Assembly (NCBI GenBank): GCA_951812995.1
Contig: CATOTD010000001.1
Coordinates: 124,001-188,000, forward strand
Origin: an uncultured Gammaproteobacteria bacterium
GTDB lineage: Bacteria > Pseudomonadota > Gammaproteobacteria > Eutrophobiales > Eutrophobiaceae
Length of the DNA stretch: 64,000 nucleotides
Reading direction: 5' to 3'
Below the pieces are notes generated by a model. It was not told where the DNA came from. It did no database searches and saw only the letters and a program-made list of their open reading frames with translations. Position numbers and translations under genes: made by a program. Shown here piece after piece: positions 41,565-49,854 of the stretch; the first letter of the stretch is position 1; the number at the start of each line of letters is the position of its first letter.

Positions 41565-42209
41565 ATGCCTGTAGTTGGTATTTTGGGCGGCATCTTCGAC
41601 CCGATCCATAATGGGCATCTACGTCTTGCGCTTGCAACCCGGCAACAACTCAGCCTTGATCATGTGCGCCTAATACCTGCCAACATACCGCCGCATCGTT
41701 CCATGCCTGTCGCCTCTTCAATGCACAGACGCAACATGATCGCGCGGGCAATCGAGGGCGATGCGGGTTTGCGTATGGACTTACGTGAAACAGATAGCGA
41801 TGCAAGCTCGTATACGATCAATACACTGCGATCATTACGCCAGGAGTTTCCAGACGTAACATTTTGTTTAATCCTCGGAAAAGATGCCTTCAACAAGATC
41901 GATAGCTGGAGAGAATGGCAAGCGTTATTGAATTATGCACACATCATCGTCGCCAACAGGCCTGGTGAGACGAAGGAGACGGTTTCTCCAACATTAACAG
42001 CATGGATAGCAGAACACCAAACTAATCGAGCCGCATCAATGAATGAAAAATTAGCCGGGGTTATTTATTTTCTCGACATTCCTATGCTGGACATTTCATC
42101 AAGCATGATCCGGGAAAAATACGCAAAACACGAAGTAGTCAACGCATGTTTACCCGCGTCAACATTAACCTATATAAAAGACAACCATCTCTATCTGGAC
42201 ACTGCATGA
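41565..42209 (+). CDS. nadD: Nicotinate-nucleotide adenylyltransferase
   Basis: 214 residues. Nucleotidyltransferase motif GGIFDPIHNGHLRLA (HxGH) at the N-terminus, RLIPANIPPHR, and the C-terminal ISSSMIREKYA (ISSTxxR-like). It forms nicotinate adenine dinucleotide in NAD synthesis. The stop codon overlaps the rsfS start (ATGA), indicating translational coupling. Confidence 0.96.
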   Translation: MPVVGILGGIFDPIHNGHLRLALATRQQLSLDHVRLIPANIPPHRSMPVASSMHRRNMIARAIEGDAGLRMDLRETDSDASSYTINTLRSLRQEFPDVTFCLILGKDAFNKIDSWREWQALLNYAHIIVANRPGETKETVSPTLTAWIAEHQTNRAASMNEKLAGVIYFLDIPMLDISSSMIREKYAKHEVVNACLPASTLTYIKDNHLYLDTA

Positions 42210-42562
42210 ATATTAAAAAATGTATAGATGCCATTCTCGCAACATTAGCAGATGCCAAGGCATTTGATATCATCGTCTTTGATGTCAGTAAGCTCACCAG
42301 TATTTGTGATCACATGATTATTGCCAGCGGACGTTCAAGTCGGCAAGTCAATGCAATGGCAGAAAAAGTCATCACGGTTACAAAACAAAATGGTCTGCGA
42401 CCGCTGGGTACGGAAGGTCAGAAGGAAGGCGATTGGGTGCTCATCGATCTAGGCGACATCATTGTTCACATTATGCGCCCTGAGACACGAGAATATTATC
42501 AACTTGAGAAACTTTGGCATGCAGGCACACTGGTAGCCGAACAAGCCGAAGCACGTCAATAG
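42206..42562 (+). CDS. rsfS: Ribosomal silencing factor RsfS
   Basis: 118 residues from the ATG at 42206, which overlaps the nadD stop and gives the family N-terminus; the ORF track's longer version adds non-homologous residues. Conserved segments: DIIVFDVSKLTSICDHMIIASGRSSRQVNA, GQKEGDWVLIDLGDIIVHIM, and RPETREYYQLEKLW. RsfS binds L14 and blocks subunit joining under starvation. Confidence 0.96.
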   Translation: MNIKKCIDAILATLADAKAFDIIVFDVSKLTSICDHMIIASGRSSRQVNAMAEKVITVTKQNGLRPLGTEGQKEGDWVLIDLGDIIVHIMRPETREYYQLEKLWHAGTLVAEQAEARQ

Positions 42563-42576
42563 GTAGCGCCTAAGAA

Positions 42577-43047
42577 ATGCGGATAGACTTGATTGCCGTC
42601 GGCAAGCGCATGTCGCCCTGGATAGAAACCGCCGTTAAGGAATATGTCAGGCGTTTACCTGAAAACATTCAATTTAAGCTAATTGAAATCACACCCGCCA
42701 CACGCAGAAAAAATAATAGCGCAGAAAACTTCAGGCAGCGGGAACAAGAAAATATCGAAGCAATACTTGCAGCAAACAGTATTATTGTTTGTTTAGATGA
42801 ACGCGGTAAGACAGTCAGCAGTCAACAACTCGCCGCGCAACTTAACACCTGGCATGACGAACAACAACACATCAGCATCATTATAGGCGGTGCCGATGGT
42901 ATAAGTGCGGCATTAAAAGGCAAAGCACAGCGACTGTGGTCGCTCTCTAACATGACCTTGCCGCATGGTTTAGTCAGAGTCATCATGCTTGAACAAATTT
43001 ATAGGGCCTGGACAATCATACAAAATCATCCCTACCATAGAAAATAG
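42577..43047 (+). CDS. rlmH: 23S rRNA pseudouridine1915-N3-methyltransferase
   Basis: 156 residues, the standard RlmH size. SPOUT-fold features are VCLDERGKTVSSQQLA, SIIIGGADGISAALK, and the knot region LPHGLVRVIMLEQIYRAWTI followed by NHPYHR. It methylates pseudouridine 1915 of helix 69. It ends the leuS-led cluster; a pentanucleotide tract begins about 50 bp downstream. Confidence 0.97.
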   Translation: MRIDLIAVGKRMSPWIETAVKEYVRRLPENIQFKLIEITPATRRKNNSAENFRQREQENIEAILAANSIIVCLDERGKTVSSQQLAAQLNTWHDEQQHISIIIGGADGISAALKGKAQRLWSLSNMTLPHGLVRVIMLEQIYRAWTIIQNHPYHRK

Positions 43048-43096
43048 GCGCACGATGCGTCACCTGTCACAGGCGATCAAAATAGATGATGGCCGG

Positions 43097-43290
43097 ATCG
43101 AGTATGGGTCAGGCTGGGTTGGGTCGGGCTGGGTCAAGACGGGTGTGGCCGAGCGGGAGCACGGCGGACCGGAGCCGGGTCGGGCGTGGCTGGATCAAGC
43201 TGGAGCCGGGTTGAGCTGGGCCGAGTCGAGCGTGGCCGGGCGGGAGCGCGGCGGATCGAGGTTGAGCTGGGTTGGGTGTGGTCAGGCGGT
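43097..43290 (+). repeat. Degenerate YYGRG pentanucleotide tract, locus D
   Basis: About 194 bp in the 370-bp gap between rlmH and proS. Units such as TTGGG, TCGGG, CTGGG, CCGAG and TTGAG alternate with GCGGGAGC-type variants. GGG runs spaced by two bases occur at 43116-43133, another G-quadruplex motif. No terminal inverted repeats are visible here. The remainder of the gap (to 43417) shows no gene and presumably carries the proS promoter. Confidence 0.82.
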
Positions 43291-43417
43291 TGGATTCAAC
43301 GTTGTATCATTTACACTACCGATTGATTCCGTTTATAGTACCGTGCTGATGACATTCGCCACATAAACAGCAAGCATCATCCAGAATCAAATAGCCCAGA
43401 ATCAAATAGCAATAGAT

Positions 43418-45124
43418 ATGAAAACATCACAGTTATTAACGGCAACCTTACGTGACGCACCGGCCGATGCAGAAGTCGTCAGTCATCGCCTTATGTTGCG
43501 CGCCGGCATGATCAGACAACTGGCTGCCGGGCTCTATACTTGGTTGCCATTGGGGTTACGCGTTTTGCGTAAAGTAGAAGCCATCGTTAGGGATGAAATG
43601 AACCAGGCTGGCGCACAAGAGATACAGATGCCTGCTATCCAACCCGCTGAGCTGTGGCAAGAATCTGGACGCTGGGCGCAATATGGCCCAGAATTACTCC
43701 GCATCAATGACCGTCATGATCGTGAATTTTGCTTCGGCCCTACGCATGAAGAAATCATAACGGATCTGGTGCGGCGCGAGGTCCGAAGTTATAAACAGCT
43801 CCCCATCAATCTGTATCAGATCCAGACTAAATTCAGAGATGAGATACGGCCACGATTTGGCATCATGCGCGCCCGCGAATTCCTGATGAAAGACGCTTAT
43901 TCATTCCACCTGAGTGATGCGTCATTACAGGAAACTTATGCGGCGATGTTTGCAACATATACCAAGATATTTAACCGCCTAGGGTTAAAATTCCGGGCGG
44001 TGATGGCAGATTCGGGCAATATTGGCGGTAGTAAATCACATGAATTTCATGTCCTGGCAGATTCGGGCGAGGATCAGATTGTTTTCTCCGAACACAGTGA
44101 CTATGCCGCCAATATCGAACAGGCCGAGGCATTGTTGCCCTTGTCCCCACGACCCACAGCCAAGCAAGCAAAGAAAATAGTCGATACGCCAGGACAACAT
44201 ACTATCGAAGAAGTCAGTGCTTTTTTGAAGGTACAACCGCGGCAGTGTTTGAAGACATTGATTGTTAAATCTGATGATGGCGGACTAATCGCGCTGGTGT
44301 TAAGAGGCGATCATGATTTGAACGCCATGAAGGCAGAAAAATTGATCGGCGTGATGCACCCGCTGACTTTCGCCGATACCGCAGAAATCAAATCAACTAT
44401 CGGGTGTGAGGTCGGGTCAATTGGGCCGATCGGGATGACGCTCCCCGTTTATGTAGATCATAGTGCGGGCCATATAAGTGATTTTATATGTGGTGCGAAT
44501 ATCGATGGCAAACATTTAACGGGCGTGAACTGGGGGAGAGATAGGCCGCTCACAACCACGGTCGATATACGCAATGTCTGTGCGGGTGATAGGGCCGTTG
44601 ATGGATCCGGTAAACTGAACTTTGCCCGTGGCATCGAAGTGGGACACATATTTCAACTCGGTACAAAATACAGTGCCAGCATGAAGGCTGATTGTCTGGA
44701 TGAACAAGGCAAGGCGGTGACATTGACCATGGGCTGTTATGGTATTGGTATATCTCGTGTTGTGGCGGCGGCGATAGAGCAGAATAATGATGCCAAGGGC
44801 ATTATCTGGCCGCTTGCAATAGCGCCTTTTCAGTTAGCACTTATTCCAATCAATATGCACAAGTCCAGCCGCTTGCGAGCAGCCGTGATGGCCTTATACA
44901 AGACACTGCTGGCGGCCAACGTTGAAGTCATTCTGGATGACCGGCATGAACGTCCTGGTGTCATGTTTGCCGATATGGAATTGATCGGCATACCCCATCG
45001 TTTTGTTTTTAGTGAAAAAGGACTTGATGCGGGTGAGATTGAATATAAGGCACGAACGGATACCACGCATCAAAATATAGCACTGGATAATGCGTTACAA
45101 TTTATAACAGAACGCCTAGCCTGA
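43418..45124 (+). CDS. proS: Prolyl-tRNA synthetase
   Basis: 568 residues, a bacterial-type class II ProRS with an inserted editing (YbaK-like) domain. Class II motifs include [36 protein letters not shown], and the motif 2 region [21 protein letters not shown]; motif 3 is in [20 protein letters not shown]. The INS domain lies at about 225-380 ([21 protein letters not shown]). The C-terminal anticodon-binding domain ends at FITERLA. The stop lies only 9 bp from the composite repeat element to its right. Confidence 0.97.
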   Translation: MKTSQLLTATLRDAPADAEVVSHRLMLRAGMIRQLAAGLYTWLPLGLRVLRKVEAIVRDEMNQAGAQEIQMPAIQPAELWQESGRWAQYGPELLRINDRHDREFCFGPTHEEIITDLVRREVRSYKQLPINLYQIQTKFRDEIRPRFGIMRAREFLMKDAYSFHLSDASLQETYAAMFATYTKIFNRLGLKFRAVMADSGNIGGSKSHEFHVLADSGEDQIVFSEHSDYAANIEQAEALLPLSPRPTAKQAKKIVDTPGQHTIEEVSAFLKVQPRQCLKTLIVKSDDGGLIALVLRGDHDLNAMKAEKLIGVMHPLTFADTAEIKSTIGCEVGSIGPIGMTLPVYVDHSAGHISDFICGANIDGKHLTGVNWGRDRPLTTTVDIRNVCAGDRAVDGSGKLNFARGIEVGHIFQLGTKYSASMKADCLDEQGKAVTLTMGCYGIGISRVVAAAIEQNNDAKGIIWPLAIAPFQLALIPINMHKSSRLRAAVMALYKTLLAANVEVILDDRHERPGVMFADMELIGIPHRFVFSEKGLDAGEIEYKARTDTTHQNIALDNALQFITERLA

Positions 45125-45164
45125 AGTATGACAGCCTGAGACCTTTGCACTAAAGCGATATTTG

Positions 45165-45232
45165 ACCCACGCCACGCGCGACTCAGATCGACTTGACCCA
45201 GTCCGATCCCGCTCGATCTAGTCCAATCATGC
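45165..45232 (-). repeat. Short YYGRG pentanucleotide tract, locus C
   Basis: On the minus strand, units such as GGATC, GGACT, GGGTC, AAGTC and GAGTC follow in five-base register. This is the shortest and most degenerate of the four tracts. It belongs to the inverted-repeat-bounded element. Confidence 0.65.
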
Positions 45233-45271
45233 CCAGTGGCTGAAAATTGAGCCATCGCCGAAATAAAAATC

Positions 45272-46493
45272 TGGAAGCCTCTAAAAACCGTACATTTTGT
45301 GGTACGATCTGATTCACTTGATGTGGGAGGATTTTGTTTATGCCCGCACCTGGATTGTTTGATTTGACAGATCATTTGGCGCGGCTTTCTGCGATGGGAG
45401 ATCCGCTTGAGGTTTTGGAGCGGCACGTTGATTTCGAAGTGTTTCGCCCAGTTCTTGTTGAAGCACTTGGCTATGGTGACCGTCCCAAAGGTGGTCGCCC
45501 GCCCTATGATGCCGTTGTGATGTTCAAGGTGCTGGTCTTGGCCTCGATGCACAATCTGAGCGATGAGCGGATGGAGTTTCTCATTCGTGACCGTTTCAGT
45601 TGGCTGCGGTTCCTGGGATTTCAAATCGGGGAGCCGACACCTGATCAGAAGACGGTCTGGCTTTTCAGAGAGAAGCTGACCTAGGCGGGTGTCTTCAAGG
45701 CTCTGTTTGCCGCGTTTGAAGCTCAGCTCTGCGCGCGGGGGTACAAACCGACCGGCGGTCAGATTGTGGATGCCACGTTGGTCTTTGCCCCGCGCCAGCG
45801 GATGACGAAAGAAGAGAAAGCGCGCGCCAAGGCAGGTGAGGCCGCATCTGACATCTGGCCCGATGATCTGTCCAAGGCAGCGCAGAAAGACACCGATGCG
45901 CGTTGGACGGTCAAGTATTCAAAGGCCAAGACGACCAGGGAGGGTGAGGAGGATACTGGCCTTGTCGATATTTCGGTTCCGCACTTTGGGTACAAGAACT
46001 CTCCTCGGTTCTGGACGAGACAAACAGCTCGAAGGCGGTTTGGGCCGATACCGGGTACCGCTCGGCCAGGAATGAGGCTTGGCTGAAGGCGCAAGGGTAC
46101 CGTTCACATATCCATCGCAAGAAGCCACGCGGCAAACCCATGGCCAGGCATATTCGTCGGGGCAACGCGACACGCTCCGCCATCCGCGCATGTGTTCGGC
46201 TACGAGAAAGGGCCCATGGCTCTGACCATCCGCTCAATCGGCCAAACCCGTGCGAAGGTCCGCATGACCATGGCCAACCTGAGCTACAATTTCCGCCGTC
46301 TGATTTTCCACGAGCGACGACAGGCCACAGCCTGACTCCGCCCAAATTCCGGAAATACCCGCCCTGGCAGACCCAAACAGCGCAACACAGCCTCAAATAC
46401 CACCGACCTTGACCTTCACACCCGCTATGCGGGTGACAACGACTGGTGCTCGCGTCAAAACCCATCCAGAATCAGCGTTGTTCGAGGTCTCCA
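45272..46493 (+). mobile_element. IS5-family insertion sequence, IS-beta copy C
   Basis: About 1.22 kb with the same ends as copies A and B (TGGAAGCCTCTAAAAACC; inward from the right TGGAGACCTCGAACAACG). It sits inside the locus-C repeat element, splitting a segment that is continuous at locus B. No clear target-site duplication could be assigned. Confidence 0.92.
45340..46335 (+). pseudogene. IS5-family transposase with shared lesions plus a further deletion (IS-beta C)
   Basis: Carries the same in-frame TAG after FREKLT and the same deletion after the RNATRSAIRACV-type segment as copies A and B. In addition, about 90 bp are missing between FGYKN and the segment encoding VLDET, which removes the VSIDRKWRFIRGETG part and shifts the frame (SPRFWTRQTARRRFGP). 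Most decayed of the three. Confidence 0.92.
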
Positions 46494-46528
46494 GATTCAA
46501 ATGCAGTATTTTGTGCAAAGGTCTCAGG

Positions 46529-46798
46529 CTAGCGGATAGAGAAATCAGGATAGGTCTGATATGCAACGGCGACACATTCTAGTTTGACGACCTTTGCCAT
46601 ACCAGGACCACGCGCCAGCCATGTACGAAATGCTTCCAGTACCGCATCTTCACCACTTGCTAAAACTTCGACCCGTCCATCAGCCAAGTTTCTGATCCAG
46701 CCCGCGACACCCAATGATGTAGCCCGCTTGCTGGCCGACATACGAAAAGAGACCCCTTGCACCCGACCGCTCACAAAACAATTAATCGACTTTTTCAT
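46529..46798 (-). CDS. acyP: Acylphosphatase
   Basis: 89 residues with the acylphosphatase signature: CFVSGRVQGVSFRMSASKRA, containing the phosphate-binding loop and catalytic Arg, and GWIRNLADGRVEVLASG, containing the catalytic Asn. It hydrolyses acyl phosphates. The usual GVGFR/GVWFR is GVSFR here, which is a mild change. Its stop codon (46529-46531) straddles the end of the locus-C inverted repeat, so the element may have replaced the very end of the gene. Confidence 0.93.
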   Translation of the reverse strand: MKKSINCFVSGRVQGVSFRMSASKRATSLGVAGWIRNLADGRVEVLASGEDAVLEAFRTWLARGPGMAKVVKLECVAVAYQTYPDFSIR

Positions 46799-46811
46799 TC
46801 AATCGCGCTGC

Positions 46812-47387
46812 TTATATGTCTTCCATTTTGAGTTTTAGTAACATAAAACTTAGATCATTGGCTAGTAGTCTCGCGCGAACTTGTTGTAATTTTTCGGTGT
46901 CTTCGTAAGGCCCTATTCTGACGCGGTGGCGCACGTCCTGACCATTAATAACCACGCGCTGAATATCAGCGGTAACGCCCATCATGGCCAGTTTGGCTTT
47001 TACTTCATCAGCCGCGGCCAATTCCTTGAAGGAGCCAACCTGTAGAACAAACATGACTGGCTTATCCTCCCTTTGCTCGCCGATATCATCTGCTGCAACT
47101 GATTCCCATTCAGAAATATTGACCTTTTTATTGGGTAAAATTTTATGAAACTCAAACTGCAACTCTGGCAATGGCGCAATATCAACATTATTTTTATCAT
47201 CTACAACAGATTCGCTCGCGGTAAGCAGATTGTTATTTTCTATCGTGGCACTATGTTCATGGAAATAAACAATCACTGCAATGAATAAACCCAACCCCAA
47301 ACCGCTTAAAAACATAAGCGTGCTTCTAAAACGCCGCCAAAATGGCACCGACGGCTTCTTTTCTATATTTTTATAATCTCTTTGCAC
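46812..47387 (-). CDS. SPOR-domain inner-membrane protein (FtsN-like)
   Basis: 191 residues: a short cytoplasmic N-terminus, one transmembrane helix (STLMFLSGLGLGLFIAVIVYF, about 24-44), a linker, and a C-terminal SPOR domain (VLQVGSFKELAAADEVKAKLAMMG...VRIGPYEDTEKLQQV) that binds denuded peptidoglycan glycans. The start is a GTG overlapping the argS stop by one base. argS followed by an FtsN-like SPOR gene is a conserved gammaproteobacterial order, which favours a cell-division role. The usual following genes hslV-hslU are not present; acyP follows instead. Confidence 0.87.
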   Translation of the reverse strand: MQRDYKNIEKKPSVPFWRRFRSTLMFLSGLGLGLFIAVIVYFHEHSATIENNNLLTASESVVDDKNNVDIAPLPELQFEFHKILPNKKVNISEWESVAADDIGEQREDKPVMFVLQVGSFKELAAADEVKAKLAMMGVTADIQRVVINGQDVRHRVRIGPYEDTEKLQQVRARLLANDLSFMLLKLKMEDI

Positions 47388-49132
47388 TACATTATCTCTG
47401 GAGAACTGACACCTAACAGGCGCAATCCATCTTGTATAACGTGCTGCGTTGCCTCTATCAATGTGAGGCGGGCGTTTCTGATGGTTTTATCTTCAACTAA
47501 AAATTGTTTTGCGTTGTAGTAGGTATGGAAATCATGGGCCAGATGCTTAAGATAATAAGCCAACTGATGCGGTTCATAATGAATAGCCGCGTTCTCTATT
47601 ACATCAGGATATCTGGCAAGCGTTGCAAGTAACTTTATTTCATGTGGCTCCGTGAGATTTGCCGAATTGCTTAGCGCTTCCGCTTGATGATATTCAAAAT
47701 TTTTGGCCGGTATTTGTCTAAACACACTACAGATCCGGGCATGGGCATATTGTATATAGTAAACGGGATTGGCATTTGACTGCGATTTTGCCAGTGCCAG
47801 ATCAAAATCGAGATGTTGTTCACTTTTTCGCATGATATAAAAGAAACGGGCGGCATCTTTTCCTACTTCATCTTGAAGCTCTTTTAAGGAAATAAATTCT
47901 CCTGAACGAGTAGACATTTGCAGTTTTTCCTTGCCGCGATAAAGCGTTGCAAACTGGACTAACAATATCTCAAGTTTTTCCAACGGCCATTCGAATGCCT
48001 GCATAGCGGCTTTTACTCTTGCAATATAACCATGATGATCTGCGCCCCAGATATTAATAATTTTTTCATAGCCACGTTCTACCTTTGACAGATGATATGC
48101 AATATCTGAGGCGAAATAAGTAGCCTGACCATTCTCTCTTATGAGTACGCGATCTTTTTCATCGCCAAGTTTACTGGATTTGAACCACTGCGCCCCGGCT
48201 TTCTCATAGATCAAGGAATGCCCAAATAATTTTGTGATGTGTTTATTGATGGCATCGCTGTTTATCAATGAACGTTCTGAAAACCAATTATCAAATTCAA
48301 CACCAAAATCGCGCAGATCCTCTTTAATTCTTATCAAGATTGAATGCTGACCTGCATCAAAAATGGTTCGATAATTCATCTCGCCCAGGCTATCAATACA
48401 ATATCTGATTAGCTGATCAAGCCTTAATTCGGCATCTTCTTCCGCAAGCAAGACTATTATATTGTCAGAAGAAAGGATGAATTTTTCAGCATGATCCGCA
48501 TGTAATTTAACGGCTATATCAATAATGTAATCGCCTTGATAAGCATTATCCGGGAAAGATATATCCACACCGCAATGTTGTAAATAACGTAGCCAGACAC
48601 TTACCGCAAGAATGTCCATCTGCCGTCCAGCATCATTTATATAGTATTCACAACTGACATCGAAGCCTGTTTTTTTCAATAAGTTTGCAACTGCGGCACC
48701 GTATGCGGCACCACGACCATGGCCAATATGTAGCGGACCTGTGGGGTTTGCCGATACAAATTCAATCAGTGTTGGTGTGTTAGCACCTATCTTGGAATCA
48801 CCATATTGGTGATCGCTGGTCAAAATTTCATGGATGATTGATTGATGAACATTTGGTTTTAGATAAAAATTAATGAATCCGGGACCTGCTATATCAACAC
48901 GTTCCAAAATTTCAGATTCGGGCAGGTGATCAATAATATTTTGAGCCATATCACGCGGATTTGATTTAACAATCCGCGCCAAAAGCATTGCAATATTAGA
49001 TGCAAAATCTCCATGTTCTGAACCCCGCGAGGTCTCTATTTTTATGCAGGAGGTATCATATACAGGAATTATTTTTTTTGATTGTAGTGCTGTTAATGAT
49101 TGGACAAGTAACGCCCAGATTTGCTTTTTCAA
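47387..49132 (-). CDS. argS: Arginyl-tRNA synthetase
   Basis: A class I synthetase; HIGH motif in FVSANPTGPLHIGHGRGAAYG, ADHHGYIARVKAAMQAF, and STRSGEFISLKEL in the KMSK-like position. The C-terminal anticodon-binding part ends RLLGVSSPEIM. The ORF is open back to 49249. I placed the start at TTG 49132 (581 residues, KKQIWALLVQSL...) because GAGGGGC lies just upstream; the ATG at 49159 (590 residues) has no ribosome binding site, so the start is uncertain by nine codons. Confidence 0.94.
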   Translation of the reverse strand: MKKQIWALLVQSLTALQSKKIIPVYDTSCIKIETSRGSEHGDFASNIAMLLARIVKSNPRDMAQNIIDHLPESEILERVDIAGPGFINFYLKPNVHQSIIHEILTSDHQYGDSKIGANTPTLIEFVSANPTGPLHIGHGRGAAYGAAVANLLKKTGFDVSCEYYINDAGRQMDILAVSVWLRYLQHCGVDISFPDNAYQGDYIIDIAVKLHADHAEKFILSSDNIIVLLAEEDAELRLDQLIRYCIDSLGEMNYRTIFDAGQHSILIRIKEDLRDFGVEFDNWFSERSLINSDAINKHITKLFGHSLIYEKAGAQWFKSSKLGDEKDRVLIRENGQATYFASDIAYHLSKVERGYEKIINIWGADHHGYIARVKAAMQAFEWPLEKLEILLVQFATLYRGKEKLQMSTRSGEFISLKELQDEVGKDAARFFYIMRKSEQHLDFDLALAKSQSNANPVYYIQYAHARICSVFRQIPAKNFEYHQAEALSNSANLTEPHEIKLLATLARYPDVIENAAIHYEPHQLAYYLKHLAHDFHTYYNAKQFLVEDKTIRNARLTLIEATQHVIQDGLRLLGVSSPEIM

Positions 49133-49191
49133 TTTAGCCCCTCGCGAAAAATCGCACATTCTAGTGTTTTTACCGACTTGGGAGAAACAGT

Positions 49192-49839
49192 TTATTTGAC
49201 TACCGTTAAGCCCAGGCTTTCCCAATCTTGCATACCGCCACGATACCATTTAATTTTATGAGCAGGATAACCGAATCTAAGCAAGGTTTTGATATTAGAA
49301 GGTGATTGTCCACACCATGATCCGTTACAAAATAAAATGAGTGTTTTGGCGTTAGAAAAATCCCATAGGTCTTCAATGCTGATGGCACCAAACCGATCTT
49401 CCAATATAGCCGCTATTTGAAATGGGTCGGCACCAGCTTCTGGTTTTAATGCTGTCCATGGGATATTTATCGCGCCTGGGATAGTCCCTTTTTTTACCCA
49501 GTCTGCAGTACGTGAATCTATTACTAGCAATCTCTCATCACCATTTGCAATGCGTTGCAGGTAATTCAGCAACTCCAATTCCCCAATGGTTTCGACTCCT
49601 TCAGCAAGTTTGCTCGGCTGAATACAAAATGGCGGGCATTTTCTGGATGTCTTCGCATAATCTGCATTGATTACAGCGTCGGGGGCTTGCGTTCTTTGGA
49701 TTCTGACTATTTTGCCGTTATGTTTTACATCGACAAAACTGATTTCTTTGCTGATTTTTACATCAAGCCCGGTCGATGAGCATACTGAGCTGGATATGAA
49801 TGTGGCTAAAGCGATAAAAAGTAAATGTTTTTTCTTCAT
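49192..49839 (-). CDS. Exported rhodanese-domain protein
   Basis: 215 residues. An N-terminal signal peptide (KKKHLLFIALATFISSSVCS) is followed by an unrecognised segment and a C-terminal rhodanese domain: LLVIDSRTADWVKKGTIPGAINIPW, and the active-site loop LFCNGSWCGQSPSNI in which the first Cys is the expected sulfur acceptor. The loop contains a second Cys and lacks the classical Arg. It probably works in the periplasm on sulfur or thiol redox chemistry. It lies between priA and argS, 15 bp from priA, possibly in one transcript. Confidence 0.85.
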   Translation of the reverse strand: MKKKHLLFIALATFISSSVCSSTGLDVKISKEISFVDVKHNGKIVRIQRTQAPDAVINADYAKTSRKCPPFCIQPSKLAEGVETIGELELLNYLQRIANGDERLLVIDSRTADWVKKGTIPGAINIPWTALKPEAGADPFQIAAILEDRFGAISIEDLWDFSNAKTLILFCNGSWCGQSPSNIKTLLRFGYPAHKIKWYRGGMQDWESLGLTVVK

Positions 49840-49854
49840 ATAGTGTTTGATAAT

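Larger units (their letters stand above)
45133..46530 (-). mobile_element. Inverted-repeat-bounded element with pentanucleotide tract, interrupted by IS-beta (locus C)
   Basis: A perfect 18-bp inverted repeat, AGCCTGAGACCTTTGCAC at 45133-45150 and its reverse complement at 46513-46530, encloses the locus. Without the IS-beta insertion (45272-46493) the unit would be about 175 bp. It reads, in reverse, like the locus-B element: the TIR, a short YYGRG tract, a segment containing AAAATTGAGCCAT, then the other TIR. It fills the space between proS and acyP, and the acyP stop codon lies inside the right repeat. Confidence 0.7.

Noticed and set aside
42989-43366. 125-codon ORF after rlmH
   Set aside because: Starts inside rlmH and runs through the Gly/Arg-coding pentanucleotide tract; no sign of a real protein.
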